From CALBZG01 sp964486295 (GTDB lineage: Bacteria > Bacillota > Clostridia > Peptostreptococcales > Anaerovoracaceae): a DNA stretch of 64,000 bases. The notes below the pieces were generated by a model. That model ran no database searches. It worked only from the letters and a program-made list of their open reading frames with translations, and was not told the DNA's origin. The stretch spans positions 1 to 64,000 of the forward strand of contig CAZAMF010000003.1 in NCBI GenBank assembly GCA_964486295.1, in the 5' to 3' direction. Shown piece after piece: positions 41,753 through 48,419 of the stretch; positions within the stretch are counted from its first letter, which is position 1; each line of letters starts with the position of its first letter. Both the position numbers and the translations under genes were made by a program.

Positions 41753-42163
41753 ATGACAGAGAAAACCAAAGTCGCGTTCATCTGCGTTCATAATTCCTGT
41801 CGAAGCCAGATAGCGGAAGCCTTAGGCAAACATCTTGCATCCGATGTGTTTGAAAGCTATTCTGCAGGAACCGAAACAAAACCACTGATCAACCAAGACG
41901 CAGTCAGCGTTATGAAAGAGTTTTATGGGATCGATATGGAAAAAGACCAGCGGCCCAAGCTGATTGCTGAGATTCCTCCGGTGGATATCGTGATTACAAT
42001 GGGATGCAATGTCGAGTGCCCCTATGTTCCCAGCAAACATCGTGAGGACTGGGGGTTGGATGACCCCACCGGTAAAGGCAAAGAAGAGTTCGTAAAGACC
42101 GCCAAACTGATTGAAAAGAAAATTCTAGAGCTGAAAAAGAGAATAGAAAACGGGTTAATATAG
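41753..42163 (+). CDS. arsC: thioredoxin-coupled arsenate reductase
   Basis: The 136-residue protein is of the low-molecular-weight phosphatase type, with P-loop FICVHNSCRSQIAEAL (Cys11, Cys16, Arg17) and a second pair in MGCNVECP (Cys85, Cys89). These three-Cys enzymes reduce As(V) to As(III) with thioredoxin. The neighbouring thioredoxin-like gene at 39725 is an attractive partner. GGAGAAT precedes ATG 41753. Its product As(III) would be exported by the ACR3 protein encoded just upstream, so the pair forms a complete arsenate resistance step. Confidence 0.95.
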   Translation: MTEKTKVAFICVHNSCRSQIAEALGKHLASDVFESYSAGTETKPLINQDAVSVMKEFYGIDMEKDQRPKLIAEIPPVDIVITMGCNVECPYVPSKHREDWGLDDPTGKGKEEFVKTAKLIEKKILELKKRIENGLI

Positions 42164-42172
42164 AGGTGGCAT

Positions 42173-42412
42173 ATGGAGATAAAAATTACCTTAAAAGCCT
42201 GGCTCACCAAATATTGGGACGGGGAAAATGAGCGCATTATAAATGTCCCCGAGGGCACGACCTGCGATGAGGCTTTAAAATCTCAAGGAATAGATTATAG
42301 GGGAATACGTAATTTTGGTTTTGTTTCTATCAATAATAAGAGGGTTCTGATTGATTATGTCCTTCAAGAAGGCGACGCAATGAAGGCTTTTCCGAGAATG
42401 AACGGTGGATGA
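42173..42412 (+). CDS. MoaD/ThiS-like ubiquitin-fold protein with C-terminal Gly-Gly
   Basis: The 79-residue protein ends in NGG, preceded by EGDAMKAFPRM, the pattern of ThiS/MoaD sulfur carriers (...GD-x6-PxxxGG). The start is MEIKITLKAWLTKYW and the middle DYVLQEGDA. The C-terminal Gly-Gly would be adenylated by an E1-type enzyme and loaded with sulfur, but no such enzyme is in this window. It lies 9 bases after arsC, in the second arsenic unit, which raises a link to thioarsenic chemistry or to tungsten/molybdenum cofactor in an arsenic oxidoreductase. This is an inference from position. Confidence 0.8.
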   Translation: MEIKITLKAWLTKYWDGENERIINVPEGTTCDEALKSQGIDYRGIRNFGFVSINNKRVLIDYVLQEGDAMKAFPRMNGG

Positions 42413-42430
42413 AATAAGGAGGGGAAAACA

Positions 42431-42859
42431 ATGGATAAAAAAATATTAGTAGCACTGGATAATTCAGACTATGCTGAGAGGGTTATGCGTCAAGCGATAG
42501 AGCTTGCTCAACTGTACAAAACTTCACTTGCGGGCATTTCGGTGATCGACAATGCTTATCGGGGCGATTGTGACGAATCTGATCCATGGGCATGTATGAC
42601 CAGGGACTATTGGGCGACAGCATATCAGACGGTAATTGACAAATGCACGGAAATAGCGAATGAAAAAGGTATTTGTTATAGCCATGAAATGGTCAACGGA
42701 AATCCCGCTGAAGAGATTATCAAATATGCAGAAAAAAATAACATGGATATAGTTGTCCTGGGACACCTCGGCAAGACAGCAGCAGCCGGATTTACTATCG
42801 GCAGCGTTGCGCAGAAAGTAGCGGCTTACAGTAGGAGCACTGTTCTAATTGTGAAGTAA
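42431..42859 (+). CDS. universal stress protein (UspA family)
   Basis: The 142-residue protein has the Usp fold: KKILVALDNSDYAERVMRQAIELAQ at the start and the ATP-binding stretch VVLGHLGKTAAAGFTIGSVAQKVAAYSRSTVLIVK at the end (G-x2-G-x9-GS). A Cys-containing loop, GDCDESDPWACMTRDYW, is unusual. It is the last gene of the second arsenic unit, 18 bases after the MoaD-like gene. Usp proteins help cells survive oxidative or toxic stress, which fits the context, but its role is not defined. Confidence 0.85.
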   Translation: MDKKILVALDNSDYAERVMRQAIELAQLYKTSLAGISVIDNAYRGDCDESDPWACMTRDYWATAYQTVIDKCTEIANEKGICYSHEMVNGNPAEEIIKYAEKNNMDIVVLGHLGKTAAAGFTIGSVAQKVAAYSRSTVLIVK

Positions 42860-42996
42860 TTCGTGTAATCTAAATGCCTTCACGGTGAAAAACACATAAC
42901 AGGTATAGCTTGAAGCCGTAATTAAAGCATTGATGCAGAGTTTACAGGCCGTCTGTACTAAAAATCTTTAGGGTAAAGGTAAAGCTGAGATTTCAG

Positions 42997-43383
42997 ATGA
43001 AAGTTTACGATATGAATTGGAACGAATATACAGAAGCGGAGTTGGAAGAAGCTCTGCGGATCATCTCTGACATCATCGTTAAATGCGAAAAAATGATCTC
43101 GAAATTCACACAGCGCACCTCTCAACATACGCTGCTTAGGAACAGAATAAAAGCGCTTTATATTTGTCAGGCACTATTTAAAGCGGAAGATATCTCGGAT
43201 AAATATACAAAAGACGAACTGGCAGAGGCACAAAAGCCAATATCTTCAATCATCAGCAAATGCGAAAAAGCAAAACTGAAATGTGAAGAAGGCACCTTTC
43301 ATAGCGCGCGCCTTCAGAAGATCATAGCCGCGATGCTCATTTCAAAAGCATTTCTGGAGGATGAAATCAATAAAAGAAGTTAA
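42997..43383 (+). CDS. helical protein made of two similar halves
   Basis: The 128-residue protein is an internal duplication. Residues about 11-65 (YTEAELEEALRIISDIIVKCEK...ALYICQALFKAE) and about 69-122 (YTKDELAEAQKPISSIISKCEK...AMLISKAFLEDE) align closely, each with a KCEK motif and a charged helix pair. GTAAAGCTGAGA precedes ATG 42997, a weak ribosome binding site. I know no family name. It follows the arsenic units at a distance of 137 bases and ends just before a strong terminator; whether it belongs to them is unknown. Confidence 0.6.
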   Translation: MKVYDMNWNEYTEAELEEALRIISDIIVKCEKMISKFTQRTSQHTLLRNRIKALYICQALFKAEDISDKYTKDELAEAQKPISSIISKCEKAKLKCEEGTFHSARLQKIIAAMLISKAFLEDEINKRS

Positions 43384-43438
43384 ATTCAATATATAATCAA
43401 TTACTGATCAAACATCATACACTGATACATTGAAATAA

Positions 43439-43467
43439 GCGGCCCCAGTGATTTTGGGGCCGCTTTT
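43439..43467 (+). terminator. rho-independent terminator after the duplicated-helix gene
   Basis: GCGGCCCCA (43439-43447) pairs perfectly with TGGGGCCGC (43455-43463), followed by TTTT. It lies between convergent genes and may also stop the minus-strand transcript. Confidence 0.85.
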
Positions 43468-43487
43468 GTGAGTCGGATTCCGGGTCT

Positions 43488-44276
43488 TTATTTGACCGTT
43501 TTCGGTAGCAGTGAAAAATGATTGCGATAAAGCTGAATTGCAGCGATACCGATCAGAACAGCCATCCCCGCAAGCGCTGTGGTCTGCAAAAGACCGAATT
43601 CGCCTTTGAACCCTTCAGGCGCGGCTAAAAACTGATAGATCCCTAAATAAGCCCATGCCACTGGGAGCGGGAATGCAGCGTTGCGGATCCTTAAGAGGAC
43701 TAAAGTGATCAGGAGAACTGCGATGATCAGGATGATCATTGCCCAGATATCAGCAGAGAGCCCAAAACCGTACCATTTCATCTTCACTAGCGCTGCCGCA
43801 ATGTTGACCACGGTCGCTATAAACAACCAGCCCGCATAGATCCCGAAAGTCAGAGGCAGAAGCCAACGCTTTCCGCCCTGGATCTTGAGGAGCTTCCGGC
43901 AAATCAACGATAAAGTAATTACAAATCCAAAAATAAAGAGCACCGAAAGTTCAATCTGCACAAATGAGAAAGTAATAATCCATGCCATGTTCAGGGCGCA
44001 GGAAATCCTGAAAAGGGCGGTAATCTGATCGATAGCATTTTGATAATAGGCGTCATCCTTCTTTACGATCATAGCGATCACAGAAATCAGCAGCAGCGAG
44101 TAGATTAGGCTCCAGATGCTGAAGGTGGAAGGGCTCGGTGTTATTAAGGTCAAATACATGTCGGAAATCTGTTTTTGCGAAAGCCCATTGACCAGACCCA
44201 TAGCGCCCAGGGCATTGATCGCGAGAGTAACTACAAAAAACAATCCATTGATCCATGCTTTTTTCGCTCTGTCCAT
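43488..44276 (-). CDS. TspO/MBR-like tryptophan-rich membrane protein
   Basis: ATG 44276 follows AAGGAGG with 6-7 bases between; the earlier ATG at 44282 touches it and is less likely. The 262-residue protein has about eight hydrophobic helices with the TspO-like start NGLFFVVTLAINALG and repeated W/P-rich segments (PSPSTFSIWSLIYSLLL, GIYAGWLFIATVVN, WAYLGIYQFLAAP). It is longer than classical TspO (about 155 residues), as in the extended Bacillota family. TspO proteins bind tetrapyrroles or lipids; the substrate here is unknown. It diverges from the acetate transporter gene. Confidence 0.75.
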   Translation of the reverse strand: MDRAKKAWINGLFFVVTLAINALGAMGLVNGLSQKQISDMYLTLITPSPSTFSIWSLIYSLLLISVIAMIVKKDDAYYQNAIDQITALFRISCALNMAWIITFSFVQIELSVLFIFGFVITLSLICRKLLKIQGGKRWLLPLTFGIYAGWLFIATVVNIAAALVKMKWYGFGLSADIWAMIILIIAVLLITLVLLRIRNAAFPLPVAWAYLGIYQFLAAPEGFKGEFGLLQTTALAGMAVLIGIAAIQLYRNHFSLLPKTVK

Positions 44277-44447
44277 ATTCATCCTCCTTTTATATTTCTG
44301 TTATATATTATACCCAATCTTTAACAAATTTATGGGTGGCAGGCGATATTTTAGCGCCGTTTCGGTCGCAAGAATATATTGTATACAAATTCTGAAAAAA
44401 TATACAATAAAATATTTAAAATTTCTGATAAATCCGCTTCAAAAGGG

Positions 44448-44476
44448 TTGAACCGTCTGCTATTTTATGATATAGT
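44448..44476 (+). promoter_or_regulatory. promoter of the acetate transporter gene
   Basis: TTGAAC (44448-44453), exactly 17 bases, TATAGT (44471-44476), about 50 bases upstream of the start codon. Confidence 0.65.
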
Positions 44477-44525
44477 TCCACCGTTGTGAATTTTTAAATG
44501 TTTGGGAAAGATTAATGGAGGGGAA

Positions 44526-45089
44526 ATGGCACAGGAACAAAATCAATCTACTATCGCGAATCCATCACCTTTAGGGTTGTTGGGATTTGGCATGACTACA
44601 GTACTTCTTAACTTGCATAATGCGAACATAATACCGCTATCAATTGTAATTGTAGCATTGGGCTTTGCTCTGGGCGGGGCTGCGCAAATCATAGCCGGAA
44701 TCTTGGAATTTAGGAAAAATAACGTATTTGGCGCAACAGCCTTCACTTCTTATGGCTTCTTCTGGTGGTCCTTGATCATGATCTGGATCAACCCATTTCA
44801 GGGGATTGCATCAGCAGATGAAAAAAGCATGGGATTCTATCTTCTGTTTTGGGGTATTTTTACCTTGTTGATGTTTGTAGCGACACTCAAGCATAACCGG
44901 TCACTACAGTTCATCTTCCTGTCTTTGACGGCTCTGTTTCTACTATTATCTATTGGGGATTTTACAGGAATCAGCATAATTAAGATCGCGGCAGGCTGGG
45001 TAGGAATCATTTGCGGAATTTCCGCCATCTATACAAGTCTGGCACAGGTGATCAACAACGAATATAGCAGGACGTTGTTACCGCTTTAG
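44526..45089 (+). CDS. acetate uptake transporter (GPR1/FUN34/YaaH family)
   Basis: ATG 44526 follows GGAGGGG; an earlier in-frame start at 44502 lacks this. The 187-residue protein has six TM helices and the family signature IANPSPLGLLGFGMTTVLLNLHN near the N-terminus, then FGATAFTSYGFFWWSLIMIWI. SatP/AceP-type proteins carry acetate or succinate across the membrane. No acetate-metabolising gene is next to it. Confidence 0.9.
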   Translation: MAQEQNQSTIANPSPLGLLGFGMTTVLLNLHNANIIPLSIVIVALGFALGGAAQIIAGILEFRKNNVFGATAFTSYGFFWWSLIMIWINPFQGIASADEKSMGFYLLFWGIFTLLMFVATLKHNRSLQFIFLSLTALFLLLSIGDFTGISIIKIAAGWVGIICGISAIYTSLAQVINNEYSRTLLPL

Positions 45090-45134
45090 CTAGTGAAAGA
45101 CAAGAATATGTTTTAACCGATACGGATGGAAATA

Positions 45135-45166
45135 AGATTATATGAATTGCCGAATTCGTATAATCT
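45135..45166. repeat. 14-bp inverted repeat (large hairpin)
   Basis: AGATTATATGAATT (45135-45148), a GCCG loop and AATTCGTATAATCT (45153-45166) pair over 14 bases, with a single G-T pair. No T-run follows. It lies 45 bases after the acetate transporter gene. Confidence 0.8.
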
Positions 45167-45197
45167 TGACTGATATACAACTTTATAATCGCTTACA

Positions 45198-45235
45198 GCA
45201 AGGCGCTCTGCAAGATCATTTGTAGAGCGCCTTGC
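45198..45235. repeat. 12-bp perfect inverted repeat (hairpin)
   Basis: GCAAGGCGCTCT (45198-45209) pairs perfectly with AGAGCGCCTTGC (45224-45235) around a 14-base loop, followed by TGCGTTTT. It may end the acetate transporter transcript, although the T-run is short. Confidence 0.75.
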
Positions 45236-45339
45236 TGCGTTTTGGGAGAAGATTTTTATCGGCGTTGGCTGTGGACAGCGGCGGAGACAGAAGGTAAAAT
45301 AGAAAATATGAACAATTTGGATTAGAAGAAGGGATTCCA

Positions 45340-45471
45340 ATGAGTAAAGAGCGAACAAAACTAAAAACGGCTTTAATCGTCTTAGCGATCATTGGGGTCA
45401 TTGCTGCTTTTATCGTGGCTGCCATGAACATCCCGGAAGAATACAGACCGCAAAAGCCGCCATACAGCTGA
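45340..45471 (+). CDS. 43-residue single-span membrane peptide
   Basis: AGAAGGG precedes ATG 45340 by six bases. The product opens MSKERTKLKT (basic), has a hydrophobic segment of about 20 residues (ALIVLAIIGVIAAFIVAAM) and ends IPEEYRPQKPPYS. It is a typical small inner-membrane protein with the N-terminus likely inside. No family is recognised. The stop codon lies inside a hairpin (45463-45481), and the hydrolase gene follows 79 bases later. Confidence 0.55.
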   Translation: MSKERTKLKTALIVLAIIGVIAAFIVAAMNIPEEYRPQKPPYS

Positions 45472-45504
45472 ATCAGCTGTACGTAGGCTCCGAAGTTTCG
45501 GAGC
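45463..45504 (+). repeat. tandem hairpins upstream of the S-layer hydrolase gene
   Basis: TACAGCTG-AAT-CAGCTGTA (45463-45481) and GCTCCGAA-GT-TTCGGAGC (45487-45504) are two perfect 8-bp hairpins separated by five bases. Neither is followed by a T-run, so an RNA-stability or processing element is more likely than a terminator. Confidence 0.75.
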
Positions 45505-45549
45505 TGTCAAATGGGGCGGGATATTATCATAATTTTAAGGAGTTTCATC

Positions 45550-46929
45550 ATGAGGAAAATGACTAGCCGGGTTTTAAAAAGTTTAGTAGTAGTAATAACG
45601 ATCTGTACCCTCGGCGCCTTCGTGCCGGCAAACGCATATGCAGCGGATGTGTCCGACATGAACGGACATTGGGCCAGAGAAATCGTTCAGAAGTGGATCG
45701 ATCAGGGGGCTGTGAAAGGCTATGAAGACGGCACGTTCAGGCCGGAAAACAGCATTACCAGAGCGGAGTTCATGTCGCTTGTAAACAGCCTGTTTGGATA
45801 TAACATAGCAAATGATATCGTGTTCGAAGATGTGGCTACAGACGCGTGGTATGCGGATACCATCGGGAGAGCGGCAGCAGCCGGATATATCGCGGGATAC
45901 CCCGACGGCACCATAAGGCCGGGAAGTCTCATCAGTCGGGAGGAAACCGCTTCCATACTGATGAAGATTATGAATTTGGTAAGTAACGAAGCAGCAACGT
46001 CTGCATTCAAAGACCTGGCAGCTGCGAGTTGGAGCAAAGGCGCTGTGGGAGCGGTTTATTCTGCCGGGATCATGACAGGCTATCCGGATGGAAGTTTTCA
46101 GGCGCAAAACAATATCAAGCGTGCCGAAGCCCTGGTCGCTTTAGACAAGGCGCTAAGGATCAAAAGTGGGGGCCTGCCGGAAGCCGACACATCCTTAGAT
46201 TATGTGGCGCTGGGAGATTCCATTGCTTACGGATCGAAAGTCGCGGAAGGTCTTGGGTATGTGGATCTGTTTACGGACAAGCTTCTAAGCGAAGCGGGTG
46301 ATGCGCAGCTTAATGCATTGAATCTGGGCAAGCCGGGCAAGAACAGCAGCCAGCTGCTCTCAGATCTGACGACGGACCAGGCAACCATTGATGCGGTGAG
46401 CGGAGCTGAGGTCATCACCGTCAGCATTGGCGGAAACAATCTTCTGCGACCTGTGCTGACCGCAATCGAAACGACCTTCGGACTGGATTCCAAGTCGGCC
46501 ACCTTCAACAATGATCTTGCCATGAAGCTGGTCAACAAAGAAAACAGGGACAAGCTGAAAATCACTCTGGCCGGATTGTCTCCTGAACTGGAGGCAGGCG
46601 TTCATCAGTTCAACGAAGATTGGCCGGAAATCATCCGGACCTTGAAAACACTGGCTCCGGAGGCGGAAGTAACGGTGATGACGGTCTACAACCCGATTCT
46701 TGAAGGGGATGCCTACTACGGCATCGCGGACAAGCCGATCCAGGAGATGAATGCCGTCATCAATGCGCAAAGCGCAGCATTTGGGTATAAGGTGGCGGAT
46801 GTATATGATGCTTTCAGCCATTATACGGGAACCGGGGCTTTGACGAATTTTGACCTTTCCAAAGGAAGTTTCGATGTCCATCCAACCGCCAAGGGATATG
46901 AGACGATTTACCTGTGCCATATCAGCTGA
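45550..46929 (+). CDS. S-layer-anchored SGNH/GDSL hydrolase
   Basis: ATG 45550 follows AAGGAG. The 459-residue protein has a signal peptide (residues 1 to about 32, ending near ANAYA), three SLH domains (about 36-80, 95-140, 155-200) and an SGNH esterase domain. SLH marks include MNGHWAREIVQKWIDQGAVKGYEDGTFRPENSITRAEF and its repeats. The esterase has block I GDSIAYGS (Ser224), block III GGNN and block V DVHPTAKGY (Asp442, His444). The enzyme is thus held on the cell wall polymer by SLH and probably deacylates cell-envelope or environmental esters. The C-terminus (YLCHIS) is shorter than usual after block V. A terminator follows. Confidence 0.9.
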   Translation: MRKMTSRVLKSLVVVITICTLGAFVPANAYAADVSDMNGHWAREIVQKWIDQGAVKGYEDGTFRPENSITRAEFMSLVNSLFGYNIANDIVFEDVATDAWYADTIGRAAAAGYIAGYPDGTIRPGSLISREETASILMKIMNLVSNEAATSAFKDLAAASWSKGAVGAVYSAGIMTGYPDGSFQAQNNIKRAEALVALDKALRIKSGGLPEADTSLDYVALGDSIAYGSKVAEGLGYVDLFTDKLLSEAGDAQLNALNLGKPGKNSSQLLSDLTTDQATIDAVSGAEVITVSIGGNNLLRPVLTAIETTFGLDSKSATFNNDLAMKLVNKENRDKLKITLAGLSPELEAGVHQFNEDWPEIIRTLKTLAPEAEVTVMTVYNPILEGDAYYGIADKPIQEMNAVINAQSAAFGYKVADVYDAFSHYTGTGALTNFDLSKGSFDVHPTAKGYETIYLCHIS

Positions 46930-46943
46930 TAGAAAACCAAAAG

Positions 46944-46980
46944 AAGCTCCCTCGACGCAAAACACGTTCAAGGGAGCTTT
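46944..46980 (+). terminator. rho-independent terminator after the S-layer hydrolase gene
   Basis: AAGCTCCCT (46944-46952) pairs with AGGGAGCTT (46971-46979) followed by T, 15 bases after the stop codon. The T-run is short. Confidence 0.6.
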
Positions 46981-47017
46981 CGACACTTGCTGATGACAAT
47001 ACCGGGAGCTGAAATCG

Positions 47018-47677
47018 ATGAATCAAAAGACAGTGTATGCGAATTTGTATAGTGACATCGGATTTGATAGGAAAGGCTTGTTTGAGCTTATCAGTAAGGA
47101 ATATCATAGCCGGAACGTCCTTTATCCCGGCTGCTCCATGCATGTCACACCTTCTTTCGTGTTTCCGAATGTAGTCTATGTTGATAAAAGCAAGGAAGCG
47201 AAGGACTTTTTCGCTGACGATCAGGCAGTTCGGGAACTGATTACAGACAATATGACCTATAAAACGTCGCCGTACTACAGATTTTTGCCATGTGACTATG
47301 CATCAGGAAATTTGGAACTCAAAGACATGAGTTTCGATTTGCTGATCTCGCTATATGCGGAAAACATCATCAAATATTGCAAGAGGTATGTACGGAACAA
47401 GAGCATCCTAATCAGCAACAATTTTCATGACGAAGCCATGGAAGCATTCAAGTATGAGGAACTGCTGCTGATTGGCTATATCAGAATAACAAAGAACAAA
47501 TACATTCTCTATAAAGACGACCCGAATGGTGCGCTGGAGCACAGGGATGAAGCCAAGGTGCAGAGACTTTGCATGAAGAACAAAAATGGGGCGTTATGGT
47601 ATGAAGACCATGAAACATACTATGTATTCCAGGTATGCGGCAAAAGCGAGGGCAAGAGCAAGAGCAGGAGTCTATGA
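47018..47677 (+). CDS. uncharacterised protein, possibly methyltransferase-like
   Basis: The 219-residue protein begins KTVYANLYSDIGFDRKGLFELISKEYHSRNVLYPGCSMHVTPSFVFPNVVYVDKS. The segments VLYPGCSMH and VVYVDKS look like the first two strands of a Rossmann methyltransferase with an altered glycine loop. A later MSFDLLISLYAENI and SILISNNFHDE resemble strands 4 and 5. The usual GxGxG motif is not seen, so binding of S-adenosylmethionine is uncertain. No better match is known to me. GGGAG lies upstream of ATG 47018. The gene is followed by the intact ICMT-like gene 25 bases later. Confidence 0.6.
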   Translation: MNQKTVYANLYSDIGFDRKGLFELISKEYHSRNVLYPGCSMHVTPSFVFPNVVYVDKSKEAKDFFADDQAVRELITDNMTYKTSPYYRFLPCDYASGNLELKDMSFDLLISLYAENIIKYCKRYVRNKSILISNNFHDEAMEAFKYEELLLIGYIRITKNKYILYKDDPNGALEHRDEAKVQRLCMKNKNGALWYEDHETYYVFQVCGKSEGKSKSRSL

Positions 47678-47702
47678 ATAGGAGTGCCATGGGGGCAGGA
47701 AA

Positions 47703-48413
47703 ATGGGAAATTTGAAAAAGCTTTCAAACAGCACACCTGAGTTCAGGCACAATGTTTTAAGAAGGATCGGACAGCTTATACTTGTCGACACATTGACCGG
47801 ACTGTTCTTGTTCGTAGGCGCAGGTACGATCCATTGGACCTTTGCATGGATCTATATTGCTTTATGTTGGCTGGTCACTCTAGCAGCTCCGCTTGTTGCA
47901 CCGCTTGAGCTCCTGGCGGAACGAGGCAGCAGGAAAGAAAATGTTGAGAAATGGGACAAGACCATAGCCAAGCTCCTGGCTTTGAGCGGTTTTAGCATAT
48001 ATATTACAGCCGGGCTCGATTTCCGATGGCACTGGACTTCTGAATGGGGCTCGCTCACGCATATCGGAGCAATCTTGCTTTTTATTCTCGGGTTTGCGTT
48101 GACGGTCTGGGCGATGGTTGCCAACCGCTTTTTTTCGACCGCAGTGAGAATCCAATTTGATCGTGGACATAAGGTCTGCACGACGGGTCCATATAGATTT
48201 GTCCGGCATCCGGGCTATCTGGGAATGATCACTTATTATTTGGCGACACCCATATTCCTTGGCTCTGCTTGGGCTATGATTCCGGCTGCCATTACTGCGA
48301 TTCTATTTATTATCCGGACCGCGCTGGAAGACCGAACGCTCATTCAAAAACTTCCGGGGTATAAAGAATACACCGTGGAGGTCCGTTATCGTCTGATTCC
48401 AGGTTTGTGGTGA
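47703..48413 (+). CDS. isoprenylcysteine carboxyl methyltransferase-like (ICMT) membrane protein
   Basis: The 236-residue protein has about five TM segments and the ICMT motifs: GLDFRWHWTSEWG, FVRHPGYLGMITYYLATPIFLGS and LPGYKEYTVEVRYRLIPGLW, where the RHPxY and E-x-x-L-P-G-Y residues bind S-adenosylmethionine. These bacterial proteins methylate lipids or unknown small molecules rather than prenylated proteins. It is a clear paralogue of the frameshifted gene at 10903. It is followed by the nuclease gene after six bases. Confidence 0.85.
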   Translation: MGNLKKLSNSTPEFRHNVLRRIGQLILVDTLTGLFLFVGAGTIHWTFAWIYIALCWLVTLAAPLVAPLELLAERGSRKENVEKWDKTIAKLLALSGFSIYITAGLDFRWHWTSEWGSLTHIGAILLFILGFALTVWAMVANRFFSTAVRIQFDRGHKVCTTGPYRFVRHPGYLGMITYYLATPIFLGSAWAMIPAAITAILFIIRTALEDRTLIQKLPGYKEYTVEVRYRLIPGLW

Positions 48414-48419
48414 AAAACG

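Noticed and set aside
45135..45235. Large inverted repeats as ends of an insertion sequence or miniature element
   Set aside because: Each repeat is a self-contained hairpin with a short loop; no transposase, target duplication or second copy in the window was seen.
45583..46986. Long minus-strand frames across the S-layer hydrolase gene
   Set aside because: The plus strand encodes a signal peptide, SLH repeats and all SGNH blocks; the opposite frames have no ribosome binding site or motif.
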